Below, piece by piece: positions 39,801-52,547 of a stretch of 64,000 nt of DNA. Within the stretch, counting starts at the first letter, position 1, and each line of letters opens with the position of its first letter. The notes below the pieces were generated by a model that saw only the letters and a program-made list of their open reading frames with translations, searched no databases and was not told the DNA's origin. The stretch comes from Davidsoniella eucalypti (taxonomy: Eukaryota; Ascomycota; Sordariomycetes; Microascales; Ceratocystidaceae). A program made the translations under genes and the position numbers. The stretch spans positions 1-64,000 of the forward strand of contig RMBW01000070.1 in the NCBI GenBank assembly GCA_004009845.1, given 5' to 3'.

Positions 39801-42800
39801 CGATATTTAGGCACATTGTTCTTGTGGCAGACTCTGGTCGCAATGACGTGTGGATTGGGATCAATGCTAACATGTACTGTAACCTGCACTTACATCTGCA
39901 TGTGTATTCTCTTCTGAAAGATTGAAAGCCGCCTGCAAGTGGCACGGAGTTTTCAGGTGAGTTCCTACATTGGCGAGTAAATATCCCTGGAGGTGCATGA
40001 GAAAATTATATTATATTAGTGCGTCACTTAGGGTTAACACATAATGGGTTATCAGCATTGTCCAACTGGTGGCCTATATTAATAACTCTATTAAAACTTC
40101 AAATGCCTGGATGGGGTTATGACTCCTTTTTCTACTATTTATTCTGTGCTCAGAATCCCACAGATTACATCCTCACTCTTAGAGATTCATGCATTAAGTC
40201 GCGTGTTCAATACCTGGCTTTGCTTTATTTTGCTATAGTCCGGTTTCAGGCGATATAATAGCAAACAAAGTAAAGCTGAGTTCTCATAGGCAATAGTTCA
40301 CCTAGTTTAGTTGACAAGAGAGAAGGCATAAAGAAGCTATGGGCAGCTACAACCGCAAAATGGGGAGATGGGATTGTTTTGTTTTGTTTTGTTTCTATAG
40401 CAGTTGATGTTGTGATATTGCCGTTCCGACATCCGCGTTTGTTCAGATGAATACTTCTATTAAGAATACTCTGGTCTATATTACACGTCGACGGAAGAAC
40501 CCATAGACTTATGTATTGGTTCTAACTGTTGATGTTGTTATGATAGTAGTTGAAGCGTGATTTCCACTATTGGACTAGGATTCTTGTTACTACTGGAAGG
40601 CGGCTTCTGCGATTGAGTCTGAACCAAGCTTGGGTCACTCCATTGTAAAGAGATCGAATTTGCTGGTGCTTTTGCTTCTGGAAGTTTGTATTAATTTCCT
40701 GTCTTAGTGTACAACTGATTATGATCTTTTGTTATTGACGATCTTGGCTCGAGCTGCCTACTGCGGCCGTGCTGCCCTTGGATACTTGCAGGTACGTACA
40801 TAAAGATATCATTGTACACACAACTACATATGTACCTACTGACTAAGAAACTAGGTTAATATGGGTATAACAACAACTGCAAATGACGCGCTAAACCTTG
40901 CTACCATGGTAGTTTCCCATTAGCCAAAGCCAATAGAAGTCGAGCACGCCTAGGAAATTGACCAATAAGTCTCTTTATTGAGTATCTTTATGCGTTTACA
41001 GGGCGGACCGAGGAAATTATGAAAAATATATTCATTAAAAATACAAGTAAAGGACAGCAACAGATAGTGTTGATCACATACATGTAATGATTCTCGTGTC
41101 TGCAAGTAGTCTGTATGGCGGGGGGTAAGTTAGATTGGGAATGCTGTATTAGCACTTCTTTTCTAAGCTGTGCAACAGCCTCTTTTCTTTCCTTCTTCCC
41201 CTGGAGTTCAGAAACCTGACCTTCTTGGGAAACTGATATGCCTAAAAATATGCCAGCTGGGGGGGTTTTGGGCACGCTGGGCTTAGGCGAAGTGAGCAGC
41301 TGCACGCTGTAATATCCGCCTCTGCAGCATGAGATTTGATGCTATGTCTAGTACAGTTATGAAGCCAGGGCTTATTATTATTTGCGTACATAATTTTTTT
41401 TATTTGTCTTTATTTCCTATATAATTCCCTCTTGATGGGCACGGAGCGGGCTGCAGTTATGGCCAATGCTACTATAGCTATAGCGTCCTACATGTACTTA
41501 TCCTGAAGCAAATATATGTACTACTGAAGTGCTCTTGTGTATCTGTACTTGTAAACTCGTACTTGTGTTTATGTAGGCTAGGAATCGGGGTCGCGTCCTA
41601 CACAGGTTGAATCTTCTGGCTGTTGGATCTATGTATATGCGTAATTCTTAGGGCTGGTTTGTTGTTGCTGCTGCACTGATAAGGAGTAGACAATCTCGAT
41701 TCTTACCGGCTAAGACAGGGAAACAGGCCTGTATTATCGTTTCCCTTCTATCATGTTGTGAGACTAGACTTTGGGAACAAGGGAGTGAATATACACTAGA
41801 GAAATAGCCGAGCATATCGGCGTATCTCACGGGCAGTCGTATTCCCTGAATGCTTGCACAGCATGTCCAATATAAGCCAGCTATCATCCGGCACCAAAGA
41901 CTCGCGAGCTCAGAGAAGCTTCTTTTTGCTAGACCAGAGACACACGACTGTAGAAACGTACACACTTAGGCTACATGAATGATAGGTGGACGAGGCGCCT
42001 GCATGGTTGGCTGCATTACAGCGTCTGAATCTTTCTGTTTAGACGTAATATCGTAGACAATATGCAGTGCAACTGTATCTGTTACAGCTGCAACTAGTAA
42101 CACTAGCAGGATTCTTTCAGTTTCTTTTGGAGTTGAACTCGGGCTGTTATCTGTCGTATGTTTTGTTTACATTGGTTGTCATGCATGAACGAGATGAGGA
42201 AGATCCGGATTTCGTAGACACGGTTGCTATGCAGGACAAGAATAGGCACTATGACATACTACTATGCCAACTCCAAGCTTTGTAGGATCTAGTAGATTGA
42301 TAGTCTGCATAAGGAGGGATTCTGGTGCCTAGAAAGATACAAATAACAACAGTCAACAGCAGTTTCTGCCTGTTTGGTATATGCAGCTCTCATGTGAGCA
42401 TGTATGCATGCATTGTATGCACATGTGATGTACCTACTTTGGTTTACCTAGGCGACGCTTCCATCCCCCCGTCCTAGAACTAGCATTTATTTACGAACTG
42501 GCGAGCTAGCAGACGGGGAAGGACTCGCGGGGTTCTGATGAGCCGATCATCGCCAGACGTTATTGCCTATTCTTCTGCGATGGCTGGCCTTCACCGACTT
42601 CCAGAACAACTTAAGCTAGCTGGGTCGGGCTTATGAGCCGGGGATGGGAGAGAGGGGATCCCAGCCATGCTTGGTAATTGTATCTACATGAGGGACTTCT
42701 CTCCATAGGTAACAAGCAGGTATGCGTGTTTGTGAGTTATGCAAGTTCGTAGACGCATCTCTCCATCTTAACTACTGGAATAGAAATATAAAGACTAGGC

Positions 42801-44708
42801 TGTTGCAGCCATAGTTCGGGTGACACCAAAGCAAACAGGTATGTATACAGGTATGGAGTCACCATGAATGGTATCGTAACTATCCGTAGCTTTCAAATCT
42901 CGACACATGCTATGTGATACAGCACCACATACCTTCTCGAGTTTATATGATTCATTAAGGCCTTATACGAGTAGTTTGTGGCCCACAAAACGTTGGAATG
43001 TTCTATAAAGACGTCTTATCATGTGTCGAAGGAAAACTGATCCCGCTATGTCGGACAGACAAACATGAGTGTGGATACAACAATCGCTTCAAGACTAGAA
43101 TAGAGCAGGATGTGTGCTATTTAGGTTAAAGTAGCCGTATATGTTATGTTTTTTTTGAGTCGTCGAATGATTGATGGATCATTGGGTGATCACTCTCTCA
43201 GCATTTTTCTGTATTAATGTGGAACTACGTTATTGTTTCACAAGAGCCGGATAAAATACAACTTTGATATATACTTGAACCTTGGGTGCATTTGTATAAA
43301 CTTTGAACACATGTAATTTGAGCCTATCTTGAGTTGCTGTGGATGTCGTGCGGGTAAAGGAGGTGTTTTCTTCTTCTGATGTGAAGCTGTTTTTCTCACA
43401 ACTCCAAAGGTAGATCGCCACTTTACTATAGACCTGGAGGTACACAAAGAAACATGAATAATGTACTGTTGCTAGGGTTGACTTGATGGACACCATTCCT
43501 TTATCGACTTTAAGGGACAACATGGAACATGGAACCCTCAGAATACTAAGCCAGTTACTGGCCTATCACCGATATGTACCTGATTTGCGCTCAATGAAAA
43601 CGTGATGAGCTAACTTTGAGACATCCTTTAGGGACTCGGAGAGTTGCCATTGTCTACAAGAAAGACGTGACGTAGTTGGAACGAGGCAATGTTAGCTGGC
43701 TAAAGGCATGTGGTAAGTCGTCTCGTATGCAACCAAGGGAGGCTCTTGAGTTGGATTCTGTAGGTACGGTACTTTACGAAGCAACCGAGTTGAGCATTCG
43801 TATGTGTTATTACCTCGTCGGGTATATTCTGAGTTATTGGGTAGTTATATACATTTGGATATTAGGAAATATCGAATTTGTTTGAATCGAGTATGACTAC
43901 AGTTAAATTTATCTCTAAGATATATATATGAGATGTTTCACAATTTTGAGGCTTGGTGGAAGTATCGAGTCCAGTGATGGAATCATAAAGGATGTTGATA
44001 ATTTTAGAAAGGTGTTATATTTCTGTATTGCCACATTATTGAAGTCTTATCTATGGTCAACGCCTAAATTGGATCATCTACTGCATGCAATCATGCAAAT
44101 ACCAAGTCGACTGGTTAACCAAACTAACTGCATATGAAAACATCAAGAGAAAACATGTCAGGCGTGATTACAATTGATGGCTAACATCTCGAGATTTGTA
44201 TACTTTTAGTGACTCAGGTAGACGATAAATAAGTCAAGCCAAGAGGTTTTGTTTTATCCCTCTTTTCCATGTCGTATAACCTCTCTCTCTTATCCCGCTG
44301 GGGCAAAACTACTACTGAAGTCCACCCTATGCTTATGGTAGTGCCTCTGAGGGTTTGGGGCAGCCCCTCCATTCACGAAGTTCTGCAGAAGGTAGTTCTA
44401 AGAGGGTTTATAATACAAGGAGCTACAGAATGCTTGGAGGTTTTGAGGTTCCTGACGAGGTGGGGTTTCCCGGAAAGGATTAGAAGTTGAAATGCGCAGG
44501 AATAGCATATAACGAAACCATAACAAATGTTCTGTATCTCAGTGGCCTGTCACTGTTGAGAAGGAGGTTGTCCTCCACCTTACATTGTATATAGTATTAG
44601 TTCAGTCTTAGGAGGTGCTACATAGCTATTAAAGCTCCATTTCCGCCTTGATAAAAATGAATCACAAACGACTTCGAATATGTGTATAAAAAAGAACGAA
44701 ACCCATAC

Positions 44709-44890
44709 AATGAAAGTCGTCTGGTACCTGATAAATCTGATAGAATGATGAAATGTTCAAAACTTGAGAAAACACAGACGGACATGATCGTTATAGTGAA
44801 AATAAAAAAATACGACACAAACATACACGGCATAAATCTAGCTTATGTAGAGAGAAGAAAACGATAATCAGATAGAAGACAAAATAAGCG
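44709..44890 (+). repeat. Diverged dispersed repeat, copy B
   Basis: Partner of the copy at 18032. It is ungapped over 81 bp with about 78 percent identity by hand count, then weaker similarity including a shared AGAGAAGAAAA. On the minus strand this copy is open in a frame that also gives similar residues in copy A over the aligned part, though copy A has a stop just outside it. Confidence 0.65.
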
Positions 44891-46543
44891 AATTTTTTGT
44901 AAAAAAATACCCCAAGATAAATGAGAGAACTTCCTACTGCGACATTGATTTTAATGATAAGACTTAAGAAGTCATACTATGCGAGCACTTAGAAAAACAA
45001 CAACTACTAATGATGATTTACTTTGTTACTTGAAGTTGATGTCTGAAGCTGAGAAAATATAGAAACAAATATTATACATAAAGGGAAAAGTTCTTTCTGA
45101 TGAAGAAAGTACAGTATCGTAGTCTTGATTTCTGTTGAAAGAATATTTTTATACTTCATTTAAAGATGTAGAGAGGGAAAACTTTCTTCTTCTTGAAACA
45201 AGTCGACGCTTCTGTTTTAGCTCGGTAGAAATACGACAAAAAAATCAGACTCTTAGTCTTTCTATATGGAGTGAGATAGAAACAAAGAAAGTCAAAAGGC
45301 GCCAAACAACCAAAAAGCGGGGCGGTCGGGTGTGACGCCATAGATGTTTTCATGTGATTGGCCGGCGTGCCCCTGCCGTTTTTGAGCATGACAAGCTGTC
45401 TAATCACAATCAGCAAAACCGAGTCTGGCAGGCAAACACTAAGCAATTTTATTACTAGAGTTCTTATCGCTGACTAGGTTGATTATTATTTGTTAACTGA
45501 ATTGGAGCGCCAAAAGATGGAGATTTTATTCCTACTTATGTTTGTATAGATAAGGAAAAAGGGAATACACAATGCAATGGGCACCAAATAGCTTGAAGGA
45601 AGCAAGCGTAAGAAAGAGAGAAGAAATAGTGAAAGTAATATTGACTATTTGCTAGCTTAGTTGGTACCATTCTGTATGTATGCTGATTCTGACTTACTTT
45701 TTTGTCTCTTATGATCTTTTTTTTTTGGAGAAAAGAACAGCAAGTACGGCGTCCGGTTTGTTCCTTGAGGGTTTAGACGAACGAAAAAACGAAATTCGGC
45801 CATTACTCCAAACAGAAACGACTACTACCTGCCGAATAATCACAGAGTAGTAGAAAACTGAACGGGCATCGCGAATCTTTCATTTTTGTTTATTTAGACC
45901 GCGATAGTAATATTCATTCTTTCTTTTTGTTCTTCTCGGGCTTTCTGCAAAGAAAAAGACCGACCGCTACATCGGCTTCGAAGGTTCCCGCCAACCTTGT
46001 ATCTATTTTTGAGTTGAGCACTTACCTCTTTCAAACCTAGAGATTGAAAAAAAGGATATCGTTAAGAGTACCTTCTACATTGTAAATTCGTCGTATCTTT
46101 AGACGGGAGACGTACAAGCCTCGGAGCTAAAAAAAGAACTCGAAAGGCGTCAACAACAGCAACTACTCTATTGGATAAAGCAACGTCTTATTATCTCAAC
46201 GTCTTGTTTAGCAGAGCCTCAATTTCGCAGCCTTTTTGTTGGTTCATCTTTTTACACGGTTCCATTATATTACGATTAGACGGACATCTTTTATTTATTT
46301 TCTTTTGGATTTGTTCTCAGAGTTCGAATATTGTGCCTTTTCTAGCTATAATATCAGCGCCGAAAGCGGTATTTGGTGTCGCAGACTGGCATTTTATCGA
46401 GGCTTAGAGAATGAGCTGATTTAGCTAGAAGTTGTAGCGGCATTTGGCTTTCTTCTAGCAGCCTCACATTCACGTCCCAGGGGACAGTCGAAGGCTCATA
46501 CCCACATTGCCCTTCCCTTTCTCGAGGGGATAGTGCCAAAGAG

Positions 46544-49446
46544 ATGTCACATAAGCCCGAAAACACGGCGCCTTCGGCTGGGCATCCGACTCCAGGGCCG
46601 ATCTCACGACGCACAACTGCAGGCAGTGTAAGTGGTAGCGGAATCGGAAACAGCGCGGGCCATCAAAGGGGATCGGCTAGTGTGAGTAATGGCGGCGTGC
46701 CGAAAAGACGGCCACGGCGTGTAGACGAACGAGACCGCAAACGGGCCGTACGAGCGTGAGTTATCTTCTTCTTCCAGTCTGATCGTGGTACTAGAGCTCA
46801 AGAAAGGATAAAATAGACTAACATGTGGGCTGGTGGCTTGCTGCTATATCAGATGCGATGAGTGTCGCCGTCAGAAGGAAAAATGTGAGGGCGGCGTCCC
46901 ATGTCAGCGCTGTGCAAGACTGAATCGGCCGTGCGGCTTCACGGGCCATCCGCCACGTGAAACGGCCGATGATGGCGCATCCCGTGCTGCAATTACGTCC
47001 CGAGAGCCAGCCGAGTTGGCGCAGCGCATGCGCTACATGGAAAAGCTATTGGCGCATTATACCGGGCGGCCGAATATTGACTCGGCGGCGCTACGAAGCA
47101 TGGCCGAGGCGGTCGATCGTCAACGTGGCGCAGGTGGGGTTGCAACAGCGGCAGCAACGACCGGAGCCGAGGCAGACGAGACGTCGCAGGGCTCGGACTA
47201 TCTCGGCGTCGATGCAGAGAGCTTCACTATGCAGCCTCTGGAAAGCAATATAGCTCGTGAGTTGGTTAATATATCGTCTTCTAGACCTCTATGCTAACGA
47301 AATTCATAGACTACTCGGGCGAGTTCTCACACTGGAACTTCTCGATGCGCATCAAGCAGTGGATCGAGAACTGCAATCCGGATTCACGCTCAGGCGACAA
47401 GCCGGCTGACCCACTGACCTTCAAGGAGTACTACCGTGCCGAAGAGCTTCAGTCACCGTCCAACACAGTGCTCTCGCTGCAGTCATTGCCGCCGCCATAC
47501 ATCACGGGCTATCTTGTTGAGGCCTTCTTCAAGCATGCCGAGAGCAACTACTTTTTTGTCGACCGCGCCTGGCTCATGGACAAAATCAATCTGGCTTACG
47601 AGAATCCGGCCGTCTTCACGCACCGCGATGTCGGCACGGTCGGCACGATTTTGATTATCTTGGCCATCGGCACTCAGTATGCGTACCTCGACAACGACAA
47701 CGAGGGCCCGCCGCGTCTGGCTCAGTCCGGAGGCCAGGGCAGCTCGCCGTACGAGGAAGATGCTGTCGGGGTTATGTTCTATCAGCGCGCATGCATGCTG
47801 GTTCCTGATATCATCACCATAGCGTCGCTAGAGAGCGTCCAGGCCTGTCTACTGATTGGCCTATACACACTACCTCTGGACGCCTCTGGCCTTTCGTATA
47901 TCTATCTCAACCTAGCTCTAAAGCTAGCGATTCAAAACGGCATGCACCGCAACTGTTCAACGGATGCCTGGCCGCCGATTGTTCGGGAGACTCGCAACCG
48001 TGTGTTTTGGACAGCTCACGCCATCGAACGGTGAGTGACCGACCTTTGCTTTAGGAAATCGTCTCATTAACCCTAGTATGCTAACTATAACCCTGGATAG
48101 ACGAGTTGGTATCTTTCACGGTCGTCCGCTCTCGATTGCCCCAGCGGAAGTTGATGCGGCACTGCCTTCTTTGGATCCATCTATGTGGCCGGTCAATATG
48201 CCAGTCAATACAGCTCATATGCTAGCCACATTACAACTAAACAAAACCTTAACGAAAGTGTCACGCGAGATGTGAGTTTATACCTAGATCCCTCAACAAT
48301 ACATCACTAACTCTATGCTCCAGCCAACTATTGAAGACTGGAACACGGCAAGAGACCGCCGACGTCTTTACAAGGTTAGTCGATACAAAGAACGAACTTC
48401 ACAAGTGGTGGGACATTCTGCCATTGGATAAGTTTAACAAGGACTTCTCTGGTAATGTGCCGTTCTCGCGGCTTGATGCCCATTTACGGCTCGAGTTTTG
48501 CCTACTACGATTATATGCCGGCCGGCCGTTTGTCTTCCCGCGCGGCCTTGGTCGCACACACACATCGATGGCCGGTGCTGATGCCAGTCCGGCGACTTCC
48601 GGTGCAACACCAACCAGTTCAACAGCCACATCTACCTCCAAGCCTCACCCGCGCGCTCTGCTAGTAGCCGACTGTATCGAGGCGGCACTCAGCGTCATCG
48701 AAACGTGCAAGGCGCTAAACCGCACGATCGGATTGGCACGTGCCTCGTACACCGAGTTTAGTGCCTGCCGCGCAGCCCTGCTCGTCATCGTTACGCAGTG
48801 TCTACAGAAGCGCACCGACCGACTGCGCACTGCCCTGGGTGAGGGCATGGCTATGATCAAGAGCATGGCAGCGTGGGGTGAGTCGGCTCGGTCCGAGGTT
48901 TCCCTATTGGAGGTCTTTGAGAGCGCTGTAGCTAAGCTGGACGCTGCAGCAACGGCTAGCAATAAGATGACCGGTGCGGGAGCAACTGACTTGACCGAGG
49001 AGGAATCAGGCTATGAGCGCTTCAAGAAATGGCAGATGCTGTGGAAGCAGCCGTCGTCTGGGGCCCCTACAGCCACAGCCGCCTCAGCTATGGAAGGCTC
49101 GCAGCTTGGAGACGATGACGGTGATAGCATTGCCCCGTCTACAGCTACGGGGAAACCTGATTTGGTCGGCGCTGGTGGACACAACGGAATGGCGCCACAT
49201 CCGCTAGACTTCTGGCGTGGCGCTTCGATCAGACAAGAACCTGCCACGTCGACGATGCAAATCCCTTCGACCTTCTTCGGCACTGACGAGACCTTTGCGT
49301 CCTTCCAGCAGACTTTGGATGAGTACTCGGTGTCTATGCAGACTGACTTTAGTCCCCTGATGGAGGGCAGTGGTGGTGGCCAGACACCCGGTAGCGGCTT
49401 GACGCCTGGAGGCGGCCTAGGAGGCAATATGTGGATGAACATGTAG
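46544..49446 (+). CDS. Zn2Cys6 transcription factor beside GABA genes (876 aa, five exons)
   Basis: Gal4-type fungal regulator. Exons: 46544-46755, 46853-47256, 47310-48030, 48101-48271 and 48324-49446. The four introns (97, 53, 70 and 52 nt) all have GTGAGT donors and CAG or TAG acceptors with CTAAC-type branch sites, and the 877-codon frame stays open. The DNA-binding zinc cluster is at residues 72-98 with spacing C-x2-C-x6-C-x5-C-x2-C-x6-C, preceded by a basic stretch (KRRPRRVDERDRKRAVRA). A short helix (ELAQRMRYMEKLLAHY) after it could be the dimerising coiled coil. The middle region matches the fungal-specific regulator domain (PF04082 type): the GMHRN segment and ETRNRVFWTAHAIERRVGIFHGRP are typical. 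The C-terminus is Gly/Thr/Pro-rich and ends in GGNMWMNM. Intron 1 splits the codon just before the first zinc-binding Cys. Its position next to the aminotransferase and dehydrogenase genes suggests it controls GABA use; that is inference. Confidence 0.9.
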
Positions 49447-51029
49447 GCAGCGAGAGAATTTGCTTCATTGTTTTGTATCTGGTAAGACCTGGAGCTTGTA
49501 TGTATCTAGATTCTGCTGTACTACTTAATGACAATAAGATATCCCAACTATCACGATACAAAGTGCTGTCTACCTGTCTATTGCGTCGTGAGATGCCATG
49601 AGATGCTATGAATACTTGATACTAGTCTCAACCCCTACATGCTAGTAACATCGTCAAAGCCCGGCTTTATCGAAGCCGAGCTGAGCTTGAACGAGTTTAA
49701 TTCCGGCGGCAACATCTTCTGTAGCTAGAGCCGACGGCGTCAAGCTATCACGTTGATGATGGCATTACCTATCTTTCGAAATATATATCATCATAAGCCT
49801 TTCCGACTTAGTTCGTGGCCCGGAACCGGATATCTGCTCCCGGTCCGGGCTTCCAGTTCTTGGCATCAGACATCCGGATCCGCGCTCAAATAATCTTTAG
49901 GAGCAAAGCTTAGAGGGGAACTTCGTTGGCTAAGCTTAGTAGCTAGCAGGATACCTGTTAGTAATACCTTCCAGAGTCTTGATTGGATCACTCAAGTATC
50001 ACAAGCTAGTGATCATTGCTTGGCAGGTAACTTTTCTGTTTCAAGTCACCTAAGCGTTCTCTACCGACTTATTCCCATGACTAGTGCATAAAAGCTAGCC
50101 TATAGGAATAATGTTAAAAAAAACGAAACATCGAGAGGAGCCTTAGCTTTCTATTGTTCTGGTGACAGCCAAAGTCGGTCTTTTTCTCCTTACTCCTTCT
50201 TTCCTCGACAGATTTTAATTTTGGGATACCCTATCAGCACAAGCATTAACCCCAACCCTAGACCCATTAGAACTGGAATTCTCCATGGTTTGAGCTTAAT
50301 TTACCCTAGCATAACCCTAGAACATGGCATGCACACATATGTATGTAAGCATGTAGTTGTAGGGTTTCCCCGCATCTCTTTTATCTACAGAGATAGTGAT
50401 CAAGAAACCTCCTCGCCGTAGCTTTCCACATACAGAACGATCGCATAAGCCTCTTAGTCCCGGCACTTGACCTGCCATTCTCCAACGTTTTGGTATGTAA
50501 TTTTATGCTAGAGTAAGACAGCCTTTTGTCTTTCTGTTCGCAGGGCCTACTAAAGCTTGCCTGTTTTAGGGCATCTGGTAGGAGGGGTTAAGGTAGCATT
50601 TAAGATACGCTATATTGAGAGAAAAAACGAGCTGTTATGTCAGACAGAAATGGCAGCTGCAACGCCCAAGCACTTAGACGGATAGATACAGAGGCACGGT
50701 TACAGTGGGATCAAAAGTTGATGGGGCTAATGCCAAGCTGTTGCAAATTATATCAACGTAGCTGGCAGAACATGTGGATATGAATTTTACTATGTACATA
50801 TAGGTGGACTAAAGAGCAATAATGTCTCTAAGCCACACCAAAAAAGAGAAGTATTGGAGATCGTAGAATGCGTGTAGAGTTCCAAACCGTGAACCCACTA
50901 AACCAAACAAGGCAAAAACTAAACAACCTGGAAGAAACAGAAAGACAAAAGAACGCCGAGACTAGACTATGAAATGTGCAATAGTAGCACGTGTAGAAGA
51001 AGTAGCGATAGCCATGATAGGTACTCTCC
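49447..51029. other. Convergent intergenic region between the regulator and aminotransferase genes
   Basis: The regulator (+) and the aminotransferase (-) end towards each other here, so the 1.6 kb mainly holds 3' flanks. An imperfect GC-rich inverted repeat of CCGG-containing arms lies at about 49818-49848. I see no further gene. Confidence 0.6.
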
Positions 51030-52547
51030 TTACAGCTCAGCCAGAGACTTGTCGAGCGCGCTAATCAGTAGCGGAATGTGCTCCTCAGAAAAGATCAGCA
51101 TGGGGCGCAGACGGATAGTGTTCTTGCCGCACGAGCCGATGGTGACGCCGAGCTTGCGCATAGCACCAATCAGCTTAGCGGGGTCGGTAGTATCAAATGC
51201 GATGTAGGTGCCCATGCCTTTGCCACGAAGGTTGTTGACTTTGCCGGGGTACTTGACGGCCAGCTTCTCGATCTCGGCGTACAGCAGGTCACCGACACGG
51301 GCAGTAGCAGTAACTAGATTGTTGGTTTGGATCTCCTCGATGATGGCCTTGGAAATCAGCACACGTGCCAGATCGCCGATCCAGGTGTTGAACTGGCGGT
51401 AGGCCTTGTCGGGAATCAGCAGATCATCACCGAAGAAGTAGCCGGCGGTCTGGGCCTTCTTGGAGAAGGTGACCATATCAGGAGGCGAGGTCAGGTTCCA
51501 GTGCTCATGAGCCCAGAACTTACCAGTAGAGCCGAAGCCTAGAACACAGGAGAGTTTAGTTAGCTTAAGCCGATGTAGTAAATAGTGATTATGGGGTGAA
51601 AAACTTACCAGTCTGGACCTCATCAACAATTAGGGCAACACCGTGCTTCTTGGTCACGTCACGCAGACCCTGGAAGAAGGCAGCAGACGCGTGGTTGTCA
51701 CCACCCTCGGACTGGATGGGCTCGACAATGACGGCAGTCACGGGCGACACCCAGGTCTTGATCAGCTCCTCGACGGCAGCCAGGCAACGGGCCTCCTCAG
51801 CCTTGTTCTCCTCGACGTGCTGGTCCAGAGGGTACTTGAGAGCGGGGAAGGGGGCCTTGGGCCAGTTGAAGGCGGGGATATCCAGCTTGTGGACAGCCTT
51901 GGAGCGGGTAGTCGACAGGGAACCGAAGCCACGGCCGTGGAAGGAGTTAGCGAACGACATGATGGCTAGGTCAGGGGAGCCAGGCTTGGCGTTCTCTAGG
52001 CAGGAGGATGACTCCTCAGCAGTCCACTCGGCACCGACGCCACGCTTGCGGCGCTGGTACAGCATCATGGCGGCCTTGTAGGCCAGCTCGTTGGCCTCAG
52101 AGCCCGACTGGGCGGTGAAGATGTACTTCATGCCGGGAGGGGCAACCTTCATCAGACCGTTCTTGAGAGCACCAGTCCAGGCTGGCGAAGGGAAGTTGCC
52201 GGTGGCAGGGCGGTTGACTAGAGCCGAGACCATAGCTGGCGACGAGGCAGCCTCAATCAGGTGCTTGTTGTTGTATCCGACGGCGATGGAGGCGATCTGG
52301 GAGTAGCTATAAGAGAGAAGAGACAAAGTAGTTAGTCGATGATGTCATATTGGATAGTTCGAGATGCCACTTACACATCGAGGAAGCGGTTGCCGTCAAC
52401 ATCGACCAGATAGTTGCCCTCCGACTTGTCGTAGTCGCAGGCAATCTGGACGGCGCGGGCATCGAAGACTTCGGAAAGCTCCTTAGCGACAGCCGCGGTC
52501 TGGGGACCGGGCACAGCGGTAGCAACAGAAGGCTGTAGGACAGACAT
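51030..52547 (-). CDS. UGA1: 4-aminobutyrate aminotransferase (GABA transaminase), 459 aa, three exons
   Basis: PLP-dependent class III aminotransferase. It moves the amino group of GABA to 2-oxoglutarate, giving succinic semialdehyde and glutamate, the first step of GABA catabolism. Exons (minus strand): 52375-52547, 51609-52306 and 51030-51538. Introns are 68 and 70 nt, with GTAAGT donors and TAG acceptors; the joined frame is 460 codons with stop. Motifs in order: FTAQSGSEANELAYKAAM (cofactor phosphate region), SFHGRGFGSLSTTRSK, VEPIQSEGGDNHAS, LIVDEVQTGFGSTGKFWAHEHW (cofactor-ring Asp) and VTFSKKAQTAG, whose Lys pair at about 317-318 includes the Schiff-base lysine. The length is close to yeast Uga1. 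No mitochondrial presequence is visible, so the enzyme is probably cytosolic. It is divergent from the dehydrogenase for the next step. Confidence 0.95.

Larger units (their letters stand above)
24333..46543. other. 22-kb gene-free region
   Basis: I found no gene, tRNA or intact mobile element here. Open frames reach at most about 120 codons (for example 28844-29209) and their products look random. Features inside are a T-rich tract at 24891-24907, an 18-bp palindrome at 33804, GATGAT and GTTTT microsatellite-like runs near 35020 and 40378, and copy B of a dispersed repeat at 44709. The last 1.4 kb before 46544 would contain the promoter and leader of the Zn2Cys6 regulator. Strongly decayed repeats could be present but are beyond reading by eye. 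Confidence 0.55.
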
